Shown here: positions 1 to 9,122 of the stretch, one piece after another | How the letters are laid out: each line of letters opens with the position of its first letter | Position numbering within the stretch: the stretch's first letter is position 1 | DNA from: Asparagopsis taxiformis | Lineage: Eukaryota; Rhodophyta; Florideophyceae; Bonnemaisoniales; Bonnemaisoniaceae | Direction of reading: 5' to 3' | Assembly: GCA_030407315.1 (NCBI GenBank) | Contig: JALQPE010000046.1 | Location: 1 to 64,000, forward strand | DNA length: 64,000 nucleotides | Notes under the pieces: generated by a model | Told to the model about the DNA's origin: nothing | The model's database searches: none | The model's input: the letters and a program-made list of their open reading frames with translations, nothing else | Translations under genes and position numbers: made by a program

Positions 1-604
1 AAATCCCTAATCCCCTAATCCCCTAAATTCCCCTAATCCCCTAATCCCCTAATCCCTAATCCCCTAATCCCCTAATCCTAATCCCCTAATCCCCTAATCC
101 CCTAATCCCCTAAATCCCCCTAATCCCCTAATCCCCTAATCCCCTAATCCCCTAATCCTAATCCCCTAATCCCCTAATCCCCTAATCCCCTAATCCCTAA
201 TCCCCTAATCCCCTAATCCCCTAAATCCCTAATCCCCTAATCCCCTAATCCCCTAATCCCCTAATCCCCTAATCCCCTAATCCCCTAAATCCCTAATCCC
301 TAATCCCCTAATCCCCTAAATCCCCTAAATCCCCTAATCCCCTAATCCCTAATCCCCTAATCCCTAATCCCCTAATCCCTAATCCCCTAATCCCCTAATC
401 CCCTAATCCCCTAATCCCCTAAAACCCCTAATCCCCTAATCCCCTAATCCCTAATCCCCTAATCCCCTAATCCCCTAATCCCTAATCCCCTAATCCCCTA
501 AATCCCCTAATCCCCTAATCCCCCTAAAAATCCCCTAATCCCCTAATCCCCTTAATTAATCCCCTAATCCCCTAATCCCCTAATCCCCTAAAAAATCCCC
601 TAAT
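1..604. repeat. Telomeric repeat array, (CCCCTAAT)n with variants
   Basis: Seen directly: uninterrupted C-rich repeats, mostly CCCCTAAT with many CCCTAAT units and rare CCCCTAAAT, CCCCCTAAT and CCCCTAAAA variants. The G-rich strand (ATTAGGGG/ATTAGGG) runs 5' to 3' toward base 1, the polarity expected at a left chromosome end. The array stops sharply at 604/605 and joins retroelement sequence. The mix of 7- and 8-nt units suggests slippage during telomerase copying, or degeneracy in older repeats. Confidence 0.95.
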
Positions 605-1355
605 CGTCTGTAGCACGTAGCTTTCGTTTAACGTAAAAGAGCTCAACCTCGTTGGTTGTCGTTATGCTCGTAGCAACTTCTAGGTCGAGAGACCAGTGTG
701 GAACAACGTTAGTTCTAGATAGCTGGTACGAGCTAGTGGACACGCTGTCCTTACGAAACGAAACGAGCAGTCCACCCGCTGGTGTTTTGACTGTATGTTA
801 GGTAGAACGGTAGAGATAGGTTAGCGAGTAGACACGAGCGTCACGACGCAACAATCCACGCAAGGATTACGTTAGCAAACGAGGTGGTACGTCACCGGAG
901 GCGCTCTCAACCAAGTCCGGAGGCACTACACGCAATCAGCCTTACGTGCGGCGATGGGTAGGGAGTACGCAGCTCGACGGAGACGAAGCCTCGCTAGGCA
1001 AAACGTAAACGTAAAACGTAGAAGTCAGTCGTAGACTAGAGCCGTTGCTCGTTCGATGAATTGTCCCCTTTCCCTCCCGGCACGATGCCAATACCTATAT
1101 AGCCACGATGGCATCGCTTTACAGTGTAAACACTGCTCGTAACGTCCCCGAATGGGAAAGGACCTTGTGGGTCGCACGTAGGGACCCGTTGGTCCGTTGG
1201 CCGTTGCCATTACGTTCGTTGCACACGTGTGCCGGTTGCGCGCGCGCATGCGCCAGCAATGTTCGTGCATTGCTGTCGCCGGTCGTGTCCGCCGAAATTC
1301 GAATTCCGCGGAAATCGTAAATATTCGCAATTTCGGAATTGCCACGTATACTACA
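605..1355 (-). mobile_element. Truncated Ty3/gypsy relic: LTR plus 5' leader, abutting the telomere
   Basis: The reverse complement closely matches the 5' LTR and leader of Gypsy-1 (23722-24486). 697-1355 is the LTR (659 bp against 672 bp in Gypsy-1, scattered differences), and 605-696 is the leader with the primer-binding site. The copy ends at the telomere just before the position of the gag start codon. LTR followed by leader makes this the 5' end of an element pointing toward the telomere. The rest of that element was lost, presumably when a broken end was capped with telomere repeats (inference). Confidence 0.85.
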
Positions 1356-2120
1356 CGGCGCAAGCCGTGATCTCAGGGTGAGATCACCGAGTAAACTCGA
1401 GCACAACGCGATCCACACAGGGGTCGTAAATCCCTGGCATAGTGGCGTGCGACGCAACGCGCGCTATCGCGGTGCGACGCAGTTCGACGATCGGTTTATG
1501 CGCAGCGCGCACGCAAACGTCGGCGATCGTGAGCAACCCGCACGCAACGTTTCAACGCAATCGGTCCTCGCGATTCGCTAAACGCTTAACTCGTAGCTGC
1601 GAAGATGCTGGCTGTTTATTGGTAAAGTGCGAAGCAGTGCGACCACTAATAGTCAACTTACTTGGGACAGGCTGGCCTTGCGTGGCCGGCCGGCGGCCGC
1701 TTGCTCGCACGCAAAAGGGAAATATTTGGGAAAAAGACTTTCGTCATAAAAAACCCAAAAAGGGGAAATAAAAGGGAAATTCGTAAAAATCACTACACGT
1801 GGCGCCGGACTCGCGGTTTCGTGGCAACGTTCGCGCGCACGCGCTCGCATCGACGCTCCGTGACACGTAATTTGAACGCCACGCGTACGCTCGCTTACTA
1901 ACTAACTCAGAGAGATGGACGCGAATTCATCCCAACGCAATCGCAGCGAACGCGCGCGCGTCGGCGAAATAAATTGCGTCACAACTACGGTAACCTGATT
2001 CGCGCGGGAGGTTTCATCCCTACCGGTACAGTGGCTCCTCTGTTTCTACGTGCTCTTCTGGCGACTATAGCATGTCGCGACAGAATGACCCAGACGACCA
2101 TATTTGGAGCAACGGGTGTC
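1356..2120. other. GC-rich subtelomeric spacer, nothing recognised
   Basis: GC-rich, CpG-rich sequence between the LTR relic and the gag-like ORF. Short open frames occur on both strands, but none shows a recognisable domain. The composition resembles Gypsy-1 more than the host genes, so it is probably decayed retroelement DNA. A more AT-rich patch with short A- and G-runs lies near 1715-1795. Confidence 0.4.
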
Positions 2121-2945
2121 TCAGTAAGGGGTTTCGGGGCAGAAGTTAGCCCCATGTCCAGGCTTCTGACAGAAGGAGCAAGGACGAGGCGTTTCGCGCC
2201 TATCCCATGAGGACGACCCCTTCTGCTTGCGGACGATGAGGGAGAGTTCGGCAAGCTGCTCTGCTAGCTTGTCTACCTTGCTCTCCACCAGTGACGTTCG
2301 TGCGTCAGGACGTTTCAGTACCCGCTTAGATCCGTAGGTGGAATCGAGCGGGAGCTGTTTCCCGGCATCCTGATACAGGACGGAAGATAGAAAGTCCTTG
2401 CGACCCTGGTCGAAGTCACGCACCACTTTCTTGAGATCGGAGTAGTGTGTGGCACCGCGATAGATCGCGAACTGGGCCAGTTCTGGGAAGCGGGAGAGTG
2501 CATTCCTCAGAAGGCCGAACTTAGCTTCATCATTAAAGGATGCCTTTTGTAACAGACGATCCATAGCTTTGAGCGATCCGACAAGATCCTCAGGATCCAG
2601 TACCGCATTGATGTTACTGCGAATATCGTCACTCGGCTCGGTCTTGTCTCCGAAGCGATTGATGAAGGCCTTCTTGACGAGGGCGTAGTTCACAGCATCT
2701 TCCGTCAGCGCTCCATCCTTGGCGAACGTTTCGTAGTAGACGTCGAATGCCTCGCCCACCTCGAGGGCGAGGAGTTCGAGCGCTTTCTCCTCGTCGGACT
2801 TGCCGCGCATAGCGACGTTCTCGAAGAAGAAGAAGAACTTCTTGACGTCGGAAGAGAGAGAGCCGTCCATCTTAGCAGTGGATGGACCCGCCTGCTGTTT
2901 CGGGTCGTCAGCCCTCCACAAGAGTACCATGTTACGCGTGGACAC
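2121..2945 (-). CDS. Gag-like protein with CCHC zinc knuckle, element remnant
   Basis: A 274-residue ORF. The N-terminal ~200 residues are largely helical and acidic, as in capsid domains of LTR-retrotransposon Gag. Near the C-terminus is one zinc knuckle, Cys-X2-Cys-X4-His-X4-Cys (CSFC...H...C, residues ~258-271), followed a few residues later by a stop. No protease or polymerase follows, so this is either a gag cut off from its pol or a captured gag gene. It is not similar to Gypsy-1 Gag beyond the knuckle, so a second element family is implied. No LTR was found for it. Retroelement Gag is likely; whether the ORF is functional is unknown. Confidence 0.7.
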   Translation of the reverse strand: MSTRNMVLLWRADDPKQQAGPSTAKMDGSLSSDVKKFFFFFENVAMRGKSDEEKALELLALEVGEAFDVYYETFAKDGALTEDAVNYALVKKAFINRFGDKTEPSDDIRSNINAVLDPEDLVGSLKAMDRLLQKASFNDEAKFGLLRNALSRFPELAQFAIYRGATHYSDLKKVVRDFDQGRKDFLSSVLYQDAGKQLPLDSTYGSKRVLKRPDARTSLVESKVDKLAEQLAELSLIVRKQKGSSSWDRRETPRPCSFCQKPGHGANFCPETPY

Positions 2946-3330
2946 GGACGAGGAGTCAAAAACGGTGTAAATGTAGGAATGTAGAACAGATGTAATTTAC
3001 TAAGTCTAGCTTGCCTCTAGGTTATTCTATCACCGCTCGGAGCTGCATTTAACTCCCAGCGGTTGGACGTCTGAAACTTTCCAGGCGTCCATTTAACCCT
3101 AAATTAAAATTCTGGTAGAAATTACCTGTAGAATTTTTCTTGTAAAAGTCATTTCCACAGATTGGATTATTTTTTCAGAGCGCAACCAAATCTCCCAAGT
3201 TAGTTTACTCTCTGTAGAATCGTATGGCGTAAAGGTTTTGAAACGTGTCTAAAATTTTGACTTTATTCTGGATGCTCGAAAAGTGGCCTCATATGAGGCC
3301 ACTTTTTACCACCCTAATAGTAGTGTAAAT
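2946..3330. other. Non-coding spacer with a 28-bp perfect palindrome
   Basis: No gene seen. At 3279-3306 lies a perfect 28-bp palindrome (AAAAGTGGCCTCAT and its reverse complement). Its core CCTCATATGAGG recurs at 3562-3573 and 39606-39617 inside the dispersed repeat described separately. The left part may include leader sequence of the gag element, but no LTR boundary was recognised. Confidence 0.6.
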
Positions 3331-3598
3331 TTCTTCTGAGATGGAAAACTTTTTTGTCGGAAAGACGTCTCAGCGAGTTTCATGGTTTGGCAGGGCTGAA
3401 CATTGTGAGAGTCAAACTTTGCAGCCGCTAGATAACATCATCGGTTCTTCTATCTTTATGGCTTCCTGAACACCATTAAACGCAAAAGCTTGCAAAAATT
3501 TTTGAAGTTGAACTGCGAGAACAAAGGCTGTTTTTTCGTAATTTTTGGCAAATTTTCTCGGCCTCATATGAGGAAATTTGCTTGTCCGATAGACACTA
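3331..3598. repeat. Dispersed repeat, copy 1 (second copy 39364-39646)
   Basis: About 270 bp closely similar to 39364-39646 in the same orientation, with several small indels and substitutions. Both copies contain CCTCATATGAGG flanked by an imperfect inverted repeat (GCAAATTT ... AAATTTGC). There is no convincing coding potential. It could be a MITE or a fragment of a larger non-autonomous element. Its ends and target duplication could not be fixed. Confidence 0.7.
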
Positions 3599-3948
3599 TT
3601 AAATTTAGTGTGTGCATTGATGCATATTTGTCTTTGCAAGTCTCCTGGTACCAATTTTTGTCATACCAAATGATTCATATTCATCGCCTCGCTGAGCTGC
3701 GACTGTAATTCAGACAAAATCTCGTCTCTCCACCAGTTCTCGTTTTGAAATTCATTCCATGCCATGTCCAGTCATACAATGCCTGTATCTTCAGTGATGC
3801 AAGATTCGTCTACCATTTCAGCGATTCACACAAAAAACTCTGACTCTACAATTCAACATCCTTTACTTGCAGCAAACAACATTCCTAACAGCTGTATCGC
3901 AAGAAACAGACCAATTTATTAATCTAGTGCCCTATCTGTTGTACTCTA
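3599..3948. other. Spacer downstream of the vWA gene
   Basis: AT-rich, no gene or structure recognised. It would hold the 3' untranslated region of the minus-strand vWA gene. Confidence 0.4.
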
Positions 3949-5133
3949 TTAGCCTTCACACCCCATAATGTTTAAGAAGCGCACAGGAGTCTCCGGTAAT
4001 TCAGCTCCGGTTTCAGTGTACTTCAAAATGCAACTGAAGTCATCCGTATCAACTCCTGGAAGATCACATACGTTGTTCAGTGTCAATGTCTGGTCAACCG
4101 TTGTCTGGTCACCGACATTAACCGTTACTGGAAGAGTTGGATTTGAAACGATACTGAAAAACTCATCACAATCACTTGTATCCAGATCAAAGGTGCGAGG
4201 GATGTTGCTAAGAGCTTCCATAATTTCCTCCACAATCTGCCCCTGGTTAGCGCCCGCAATAACATTTCCACCACCAGTTTCTGTCACAATGTCGTTGGCT
4301 TGGTTAGGGGCGCCAACAGGTCCTGACGAACATGTTCCAAATATTGTTGTAGGACCGTTCAAGCCTTGAGACCCAAACGAAACAGCAACAACAGTGAAAC
4401 CCTCCAACTCCGTAATGACACTGTCTCGAGTCAGAATCTCACCACCATCACAAGTGGGTTCGTGGCCAGGTGCATCTCCAAAGTACACAATGATCTTTCG
4501 GGCGTTTGGTCTCCATCCAATGGAATCGTCGGTTGCCAAGCGATGCAACGCCACAAGGTTTGCCTCAGGTGGGTCAAAACCACCGTTGGCCTGGAGTGAA
4601 TTGATTGCTGACGTCGCTGCCGGAATATTCGTGGTGATAGATTGAAGATTGACGAATCCATTATCAGTTCCTGAAGAAAGTTCGTCACGATAGAAGCCGA
4701 CTCCGAACGCAGCATCTGTACCGTCACTGAACTCGCTCACGATATTGTTGAAACCGTCTCTGATGGAAGCAATAGCATTACGGATTGAGGCAGTGGCATC
4801 ACTGAGAAGGTAGAGATCAGATTGGACTGGTCTTACTGAGAAGTTGACCATGAACTCGAAACTCTCGAAAATGGAAGCATCGGTAAATGTAATAGCCTCC
4901 CCTGGAGTTACAACTGTAGTAAGAGGTTCGCCCTCTCGGTCACATCGAAATTGGCCACCGATGCAAGGAACGATTGTACAACCGAAGCTAATAAACCTTC
5001 TACATCTGTTGAGGGCTTCTGAGAAAGTACCGCACTCATTTGGGCATCTGATAAATGCCGTTGCATCTGGTTGAGCAGCACTTTTCAGACTCAGAACAGT
5101 CAGTAAAACAAACAGGGCCAGCACGAAGTTCAT
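3949..5133 (-). CDS. Secreted von Willebrand factor A (integrin beta-like) domain protein
   Basis: An intronless 394-residue ORF. Residues 1-20 form a clear signal peptide (MNFVLALFVLLTVL...), cleaved after Ser/Ala-Ala-Gln. A Cys-rich segment follows (~29-65), then a vWA-like domain (~95-310). Its first metal-site loop reads D-A-T-A-S, a variant of the MIDAS DxSxS. The strands V-G-F-Y-R-D-E and I-V-Y-F-G-D-A-P-G-H resemble integrin-beta/vWA proteins. The C-terminal ~80 residues have paired Cys, suggesting disulphides. vWA domains usually mediate metal-dependent adhesion, so an extracellular or wall role is inferred. A TATA-like ATAAATA lies about 85 bp upstream of the ATG (near 5216-5222). 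It appears intact and is one of the few host genes here not visibly broken. Confidence 0.85.
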   Translation of the reverse strand: MNFVLALFVLLTVLSLKSAAQPDATAFIRCPNECGTFSEALNRCRRFISFGCTIVPCIGGQFRCDREGEPLTTVVTPGEAITFTDASIFESFEFMVNFSVRPVQSDLYLLSDATASIRNAIASIRDGFNNIVSEFSDGTDAAFGVGFYRDELSSGTDNGFVNLQSITTNIPAATSAINSLQANGGFDPPEANLVALHRLATDDSIGWRPNARKIIVYFGDAPGHEPTCDGGEILTRDSVITELEGFTVVAVSFGSQGLNGPTTIFGTCSSGPVGAPNQANDIVTETGGGNVIAGANQGQIVEEIMEALSNIPRTFDLDTSDCDEFFSIVSNPTLPVTVNVGDQTTVDQTLTLNNVCDLPGVDTDDFSCILKYTETGAELPETPVRFLNIMGCEG

Positions 5134-6381
5134 GATTCGAATTGGTTCGATGTAGAGAGAAAGATGAGTAAGTTGTGAGATGGGGTTGACTGTGGAATAC
5201 TAGACTCTGCTTTGGTATTTATGCTGAAGAGAGCCTATGTAGAAATCGAATAGAGTTGGCAATGGCCGAGGAATGGATACTGCTGATGGTGTGTGCAATG
5301 GTAGAACTGCGATTGTATGATCGCCCACGAATAGACACATCCTTGTTCCTGCCAGAAAGCTGTTTATCTCGAGACACTCTTCCGAACGAATTGCGTGTGA
5401 GTAGAAACGCACTGTTAATGTTTTGTGTCACCATTCGATGGTTTCAATACGCACTATGTCGCATCCGTTTTGATTAACCGAGAAGTTGGTCTGACGGAGG
5501 GATGAACGAAACTTATGCAGCTCATCCAATATGCATGGAATTAGTTTGAAGATAACTAGAGAGCATATACTAACCAAACGTCGCCGAGCGGTGCCAAGCA
5601 ACAATGTCAGATATATAATACAAGTTGTCCAGACTCGAGTGGCGAATGCCGTTGCCGTTTGCACCAATATAGTAGATGCCGCAAAATATGAACCTGGTAA
5701 TGAGAATGACTACAAGTAAGACCGTCGTTTGCAAATGTTTTAGATGCAGATCGATGCTGTCTACTCGCGAATGCAATTTCCAGTGCAGTATATATCTGAC
5801 AAGAACACAATGCATTTGGCACAAATTACGAGTCAGATAATTGACGCCGGTGGTCGCTATGCGCTGTTCAAATGGGGAGTATGGAGATTGCTGTGAAAAC
5901 TAAAACTGGGCTGGGAATCCCAGCTTACAAGGTTGGAATGATCAACTGCGTACGTCGTTGATGTGGGCGCTGTTGGAGAGATCGGCCAGCAATTGTCAAG
6001 TGATAGACACCTAAGATGAAAATTTTGGAACGTGTACATGCTGTATGAGAGGGGACTGATATGTTTTTGAAATAGGGCCAATCAAGTACTGTTCTGCAAA
6101 AGAAATCATAAGCTTTAGGTTTCCGCAAATAGGTTGTGCTCAGTTGAATGCCTGGAAATCTTCGTCATCATTGATGACGAAGCATATTCTACAGTCATGT
6201 GATCACTCGTGATGAAGTTTTTGTGGATGTCGTATCAATTTCGATCTTGTGACGCCTGCTAAACGGCAACTTGGAGCTATGCACAGTGGCATAATTGGCA
6301 TAAAGGCTTCAATATTCCGTAGTGCGGGGTTCCCTGCGTGACGTTGCATATATAACAGGTCTGCTTCTTGTCTCGTAATGT

Positions 6382-6780
6382 TCAACTTGAAGCCTCTTCC
6401 AAAAGATCGTATTCACTTGTGCATTTTGACGGGTTCAAGAAGGGCCATTTCGTCACTCGTGCAGCATTATTAATTGTCATTATGCATGTTCCCAAGGAGC
6501 ACTTGATATGGGCTGCTGTTATGTGGAAATTGGGGAAGAGCTTTGTCTTCAATAGTGACAAAGCATTCTCGTTCAAGCAGGTAATTTGAGCACCGTGGAT
6601 GGGACTTGTCGTTTTGAGAATGTTTGTTCTTCCTGGGTCCATCACGAGTGCTGTCGGTGCAGGTTTGCGAAACAGTCGTGTCTGCTCAGGTTTGACAGGT
6701 GCTAGGAATGTAGAAACGAGTTGGACTACATCTCTGGTGTGAAACATTACCGATACACCATCCAGCTGAGCTGCACTCAA
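6382..6780 (-). CDS. Hypothetical small ORF, doubtful
   Basis: A 132-residue open frame with no recognised domain, signal peptide or membrane segment. Composition is mixed and not obviously biased. Listed only because it is the longest frame in a 2.6-kb gap. It may be a chance ORF or a decayed exon. Confidence 0.2.
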   Translation of the reverse strand: MSAAQLDGVSVMFHTRDVVQLVSTFLAPVKPEQTRLFRKPAPTALVMDPGRTNILKTTSPIHGAQITCLNENALSLLKTKLFPNFHITAAHIKCSLGTCIMTINNAARVTKWPFLNPSKCTSEYDLLEEASS

Positions 6781-6828
6781 CGTACTCAGGACTTGGACAG
6801 CTGCCCGTTCAATTCATCAGATCATACC

Positions 6829-7050
6829 GAAACATTTGCGGCGTCACAATTGCTTTCAGATTGTAATTAATTCAACATGCTGCCACTGCCGTCTGATGCA
6901 CTTGAACACATAGGTTGAAAAAACACAGCGTAGCTGATGTGTTTTCTGCAAGTAGAACCAAACAGGCTGAACCGAGGGGGTGGGAGGGAAAAGGAAAACT
7001 ATAAAGACGGGCATTAGTGGTGCAACGGCTGGAGACGGCTCTTCGCTATT
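6829..7050. repeat. Segmental repeat, copy 1 (second copy 15117-15290)
   Basis: Two blocks match: 'cgaaacatttgcggcgtcac' and its continuation, and a downstream 'ttttctgcaagta' block followed by a purine-rich stretch and a Ctg-rich tail. Copy 2 lacks about 75 bp between the blocks. Each copy lies 3' of a receptor gene on the same side, which suggests the receptor and its downstream flank were duplicated together. Confidence 0.75.
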
Positions 7051-7760
7051 TTCCAGAGCATCGCTAAAGCAGCAGCTGTGATTGTCAACTATGCGGTGAT
7101 GGCTTGCACGAGCTACGGATGCATTCTGCATCGCAAATGATTGTCAACCGCCAAGATCTCCACTGTCCCACAGTTTCAATTTCAAGTCGAAATTTTCAGG
7201 AACGGCAAACGTCAGAATCACAGATTACAATTTGTTATATTGCTGCCAAAGTTTTGAAAGTTTTAAAATATTTTTGTTCTAATCTCCACTCCATGGACGC
7301 ATCCGAGTCCTCATATCCCATCGAGACGCGATCACCGACTGCCCACCAGCCGTAGTTGCGAAGACGACTGCCCCTGCGTCCCGTCCGCTGCACCAACCGC
7401 CTTGAACATGCGGCACGTCATCATTGCACTGATGTTCACTGCCGTGCACCTGTCTTACCTCCCACAACTTCCGCGCCTCCACATTCTGCCCCGCGCGCTC
7501 ATTGTGACATATCGCCGCCTCGACAGAGGATTCCCCATCAGTGCATCGGCATTGCGCATCATTCATTATTGTCAACATATTGTTGTTTGGTCCTTGTTGA
7601 ACTGGTTTAAGAAAATCTCTGCCAAAACTGTCCACTCAGCTCATCATTACCCCCGTGTGCCCTTCGACGCACACGCCCAGCAGTTGATGTAGATCCGGTA
7701 CTGGCGAACGAACATGCAACGTTTCTACCCTCAATAGCAAATCGAGTACACAGGCGAGAT

Positions 7761-8250
7761 TCATCCACTACGACCACTTGCACTTCTCCCATCCAACCCT
7801 TGTTTCGCTTCTATGATCACGCCCGCTTTCATCTCGACAAACAACATATGCTCTGCCTTCTCTTCCTCGCCCGCCCTATTCTCAACTTCGCCCTTGTTTC
7901 GATGGTCAGTTATATTCCCCAGCTACTGTACAGTCTCGGGTACATCTGCGATTCCATACCCATCCTCCTGCACACAATGTGCTCCAAAAGCCGCTCCTTG
8001 ATAAACACACCTTGTCCATACTCAGCTGCCATGCCGAATAAACTACATAAATCATATATATTCAGGAACATGACGACGGCAATCCTGCAACCCACATTAC
8101 GTTCATCATCTCGTACGGAATTGAATGTGGTCGCCAATACAATTGACATATTACAACTCTCTTTGGTACAGTGGAAGCCACAAACGAGACATGTTTGATC
8201 CATAATAGACACATTTCACATCCCTCCCTATGGAGACAAAACTAGACCAT
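7761..8250 (-). pseudogene. Fossil 3' end of an NB-ARC/WD40/TIR receptor (relic D)
   Basis: Reading the minus strand, the last ~50 codons before the stop at 7761-7763 align with the C-terminal tail of receptor C (shared pattern ...EEKAE...FVE..A..IIEAK..L...A.G.S). Further upstream (to ~8250) the TIR C-terminal half is recognisable but frameshifted: the W-T-x-K-E-L helix region, the R-A-D-G-E-R loop, the strand before P-V-F-Y, and the tail matching S-V-F-M-K-E-G-F-L-Q-R-M. Several indels and an internal stop break the frame. The NB-ARC and WD40 parts were not found. This is a fourth, long-dead member of the cluster. Confidence 0.75.
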
Positions 8251-9122
8251 TCGGCGCCATGCTCGTTCGTCACCTTCTCGCAAAATGGCAGTTTAGCTAG
8301 CTATTGTGATGCAGGTTGCGGCCTGAGTCAGAGAAAGACGACAGCGGCAGCGATGAACGACTGCGTGTGGCGCTTTGACAGACAACAATCTCCGGTGCGA
8401 GGAATGCAATGCGCTGCACCACCGATTTCTGCGTTTCCAAAACCAGTGAAAACATTCCCCTTTGCGCATCTATCGCACCATGTTTCAAACTTGATTTTAT
8501 ATGTTTCCACAGTTTTCCCCGTCCACAACTCCGTCGTCCACTCGCCCATCTCACTGCTACTCACCAACAGCTCACCTCTCAGCAGACCTGACCTACTATT
8601 TACTCTCGAAGTTTACCGCTGCGTACCAACGCTGATCGAGAAAAAGCAATCCCCCTCCAGTCGAGCCATTCGCTGTCGACCGACCCATCCTGCGAGCAGT
8701 GCCAGCGAATTGCATAGCGCCGCGACACAAGCGCCATGCGTTCCGTAGTAATCCATCTGCGAGTTGCACTGCACATCCCATCACTATATCCATCGCAGCA
8801 AGACTAGTCCATGTGCTCGATCCCCGGCTTCACTCCATGTAATATTCGACACACCCAATGATGCACTCCCTCAACGCATATGGTCTACCGCACTTTCTAT
8901 TGCGCACAGCAGCTCGCAGTCATAGAATACCCTCCGTGCTCGCGCTTCATCACTCTTTGATTATATCGTCCCGTACTCCAACCCTGATACTCACTCTTCC
9001 ACTGCCCTCACATGACGAAATAGCCCATCATGTCATCCACAACAAGAAATACAATAATGTGTTCAACTTTTCTTTATCACCATCACTAGACCAAACTAAT
9101 CGAGTTCAACCTTCAAAAGCGT
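8251..9122. other. Spacer 3' of receptor A
   Basis: No gene recognised. The first ~150 bp may hold further decayed TIR sequence of relic D: a weak match to the strand following the A-M-R-T-A-K-I-A region near 8300-8380. The remainder would contain the 3' untranslated region of receptor A. Confidence 0.35.

Larger units (their letters stand above)
5134..7760. other. Gene-poor region, no recognised gene
   Basis: About 2.6 kb with only short open frames on both strands. The longest plausible one is 6382-6780 on the minus strand (132 residues, no recognised domain), listed separately. The part 6829-7050 is similar to 15117-15290 and is listed as a segmental repeat. No RNA gene, array or transposon end was recognised. 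Confidence 0.4.

Noticed and set aside
1685..1712. Possible Harbinger end (shared GCTTGCTCGCACGCAA)
   Set aside because: The match is only ~16 bp, partly palindromic, and no inverted partner or TWA duplication was found.
3968..4727. Plus- and minus-strand ORFs over the vWA gene
   Set aside because: They are alternate frames of the 394-codon gene with its signal peptide and domain.
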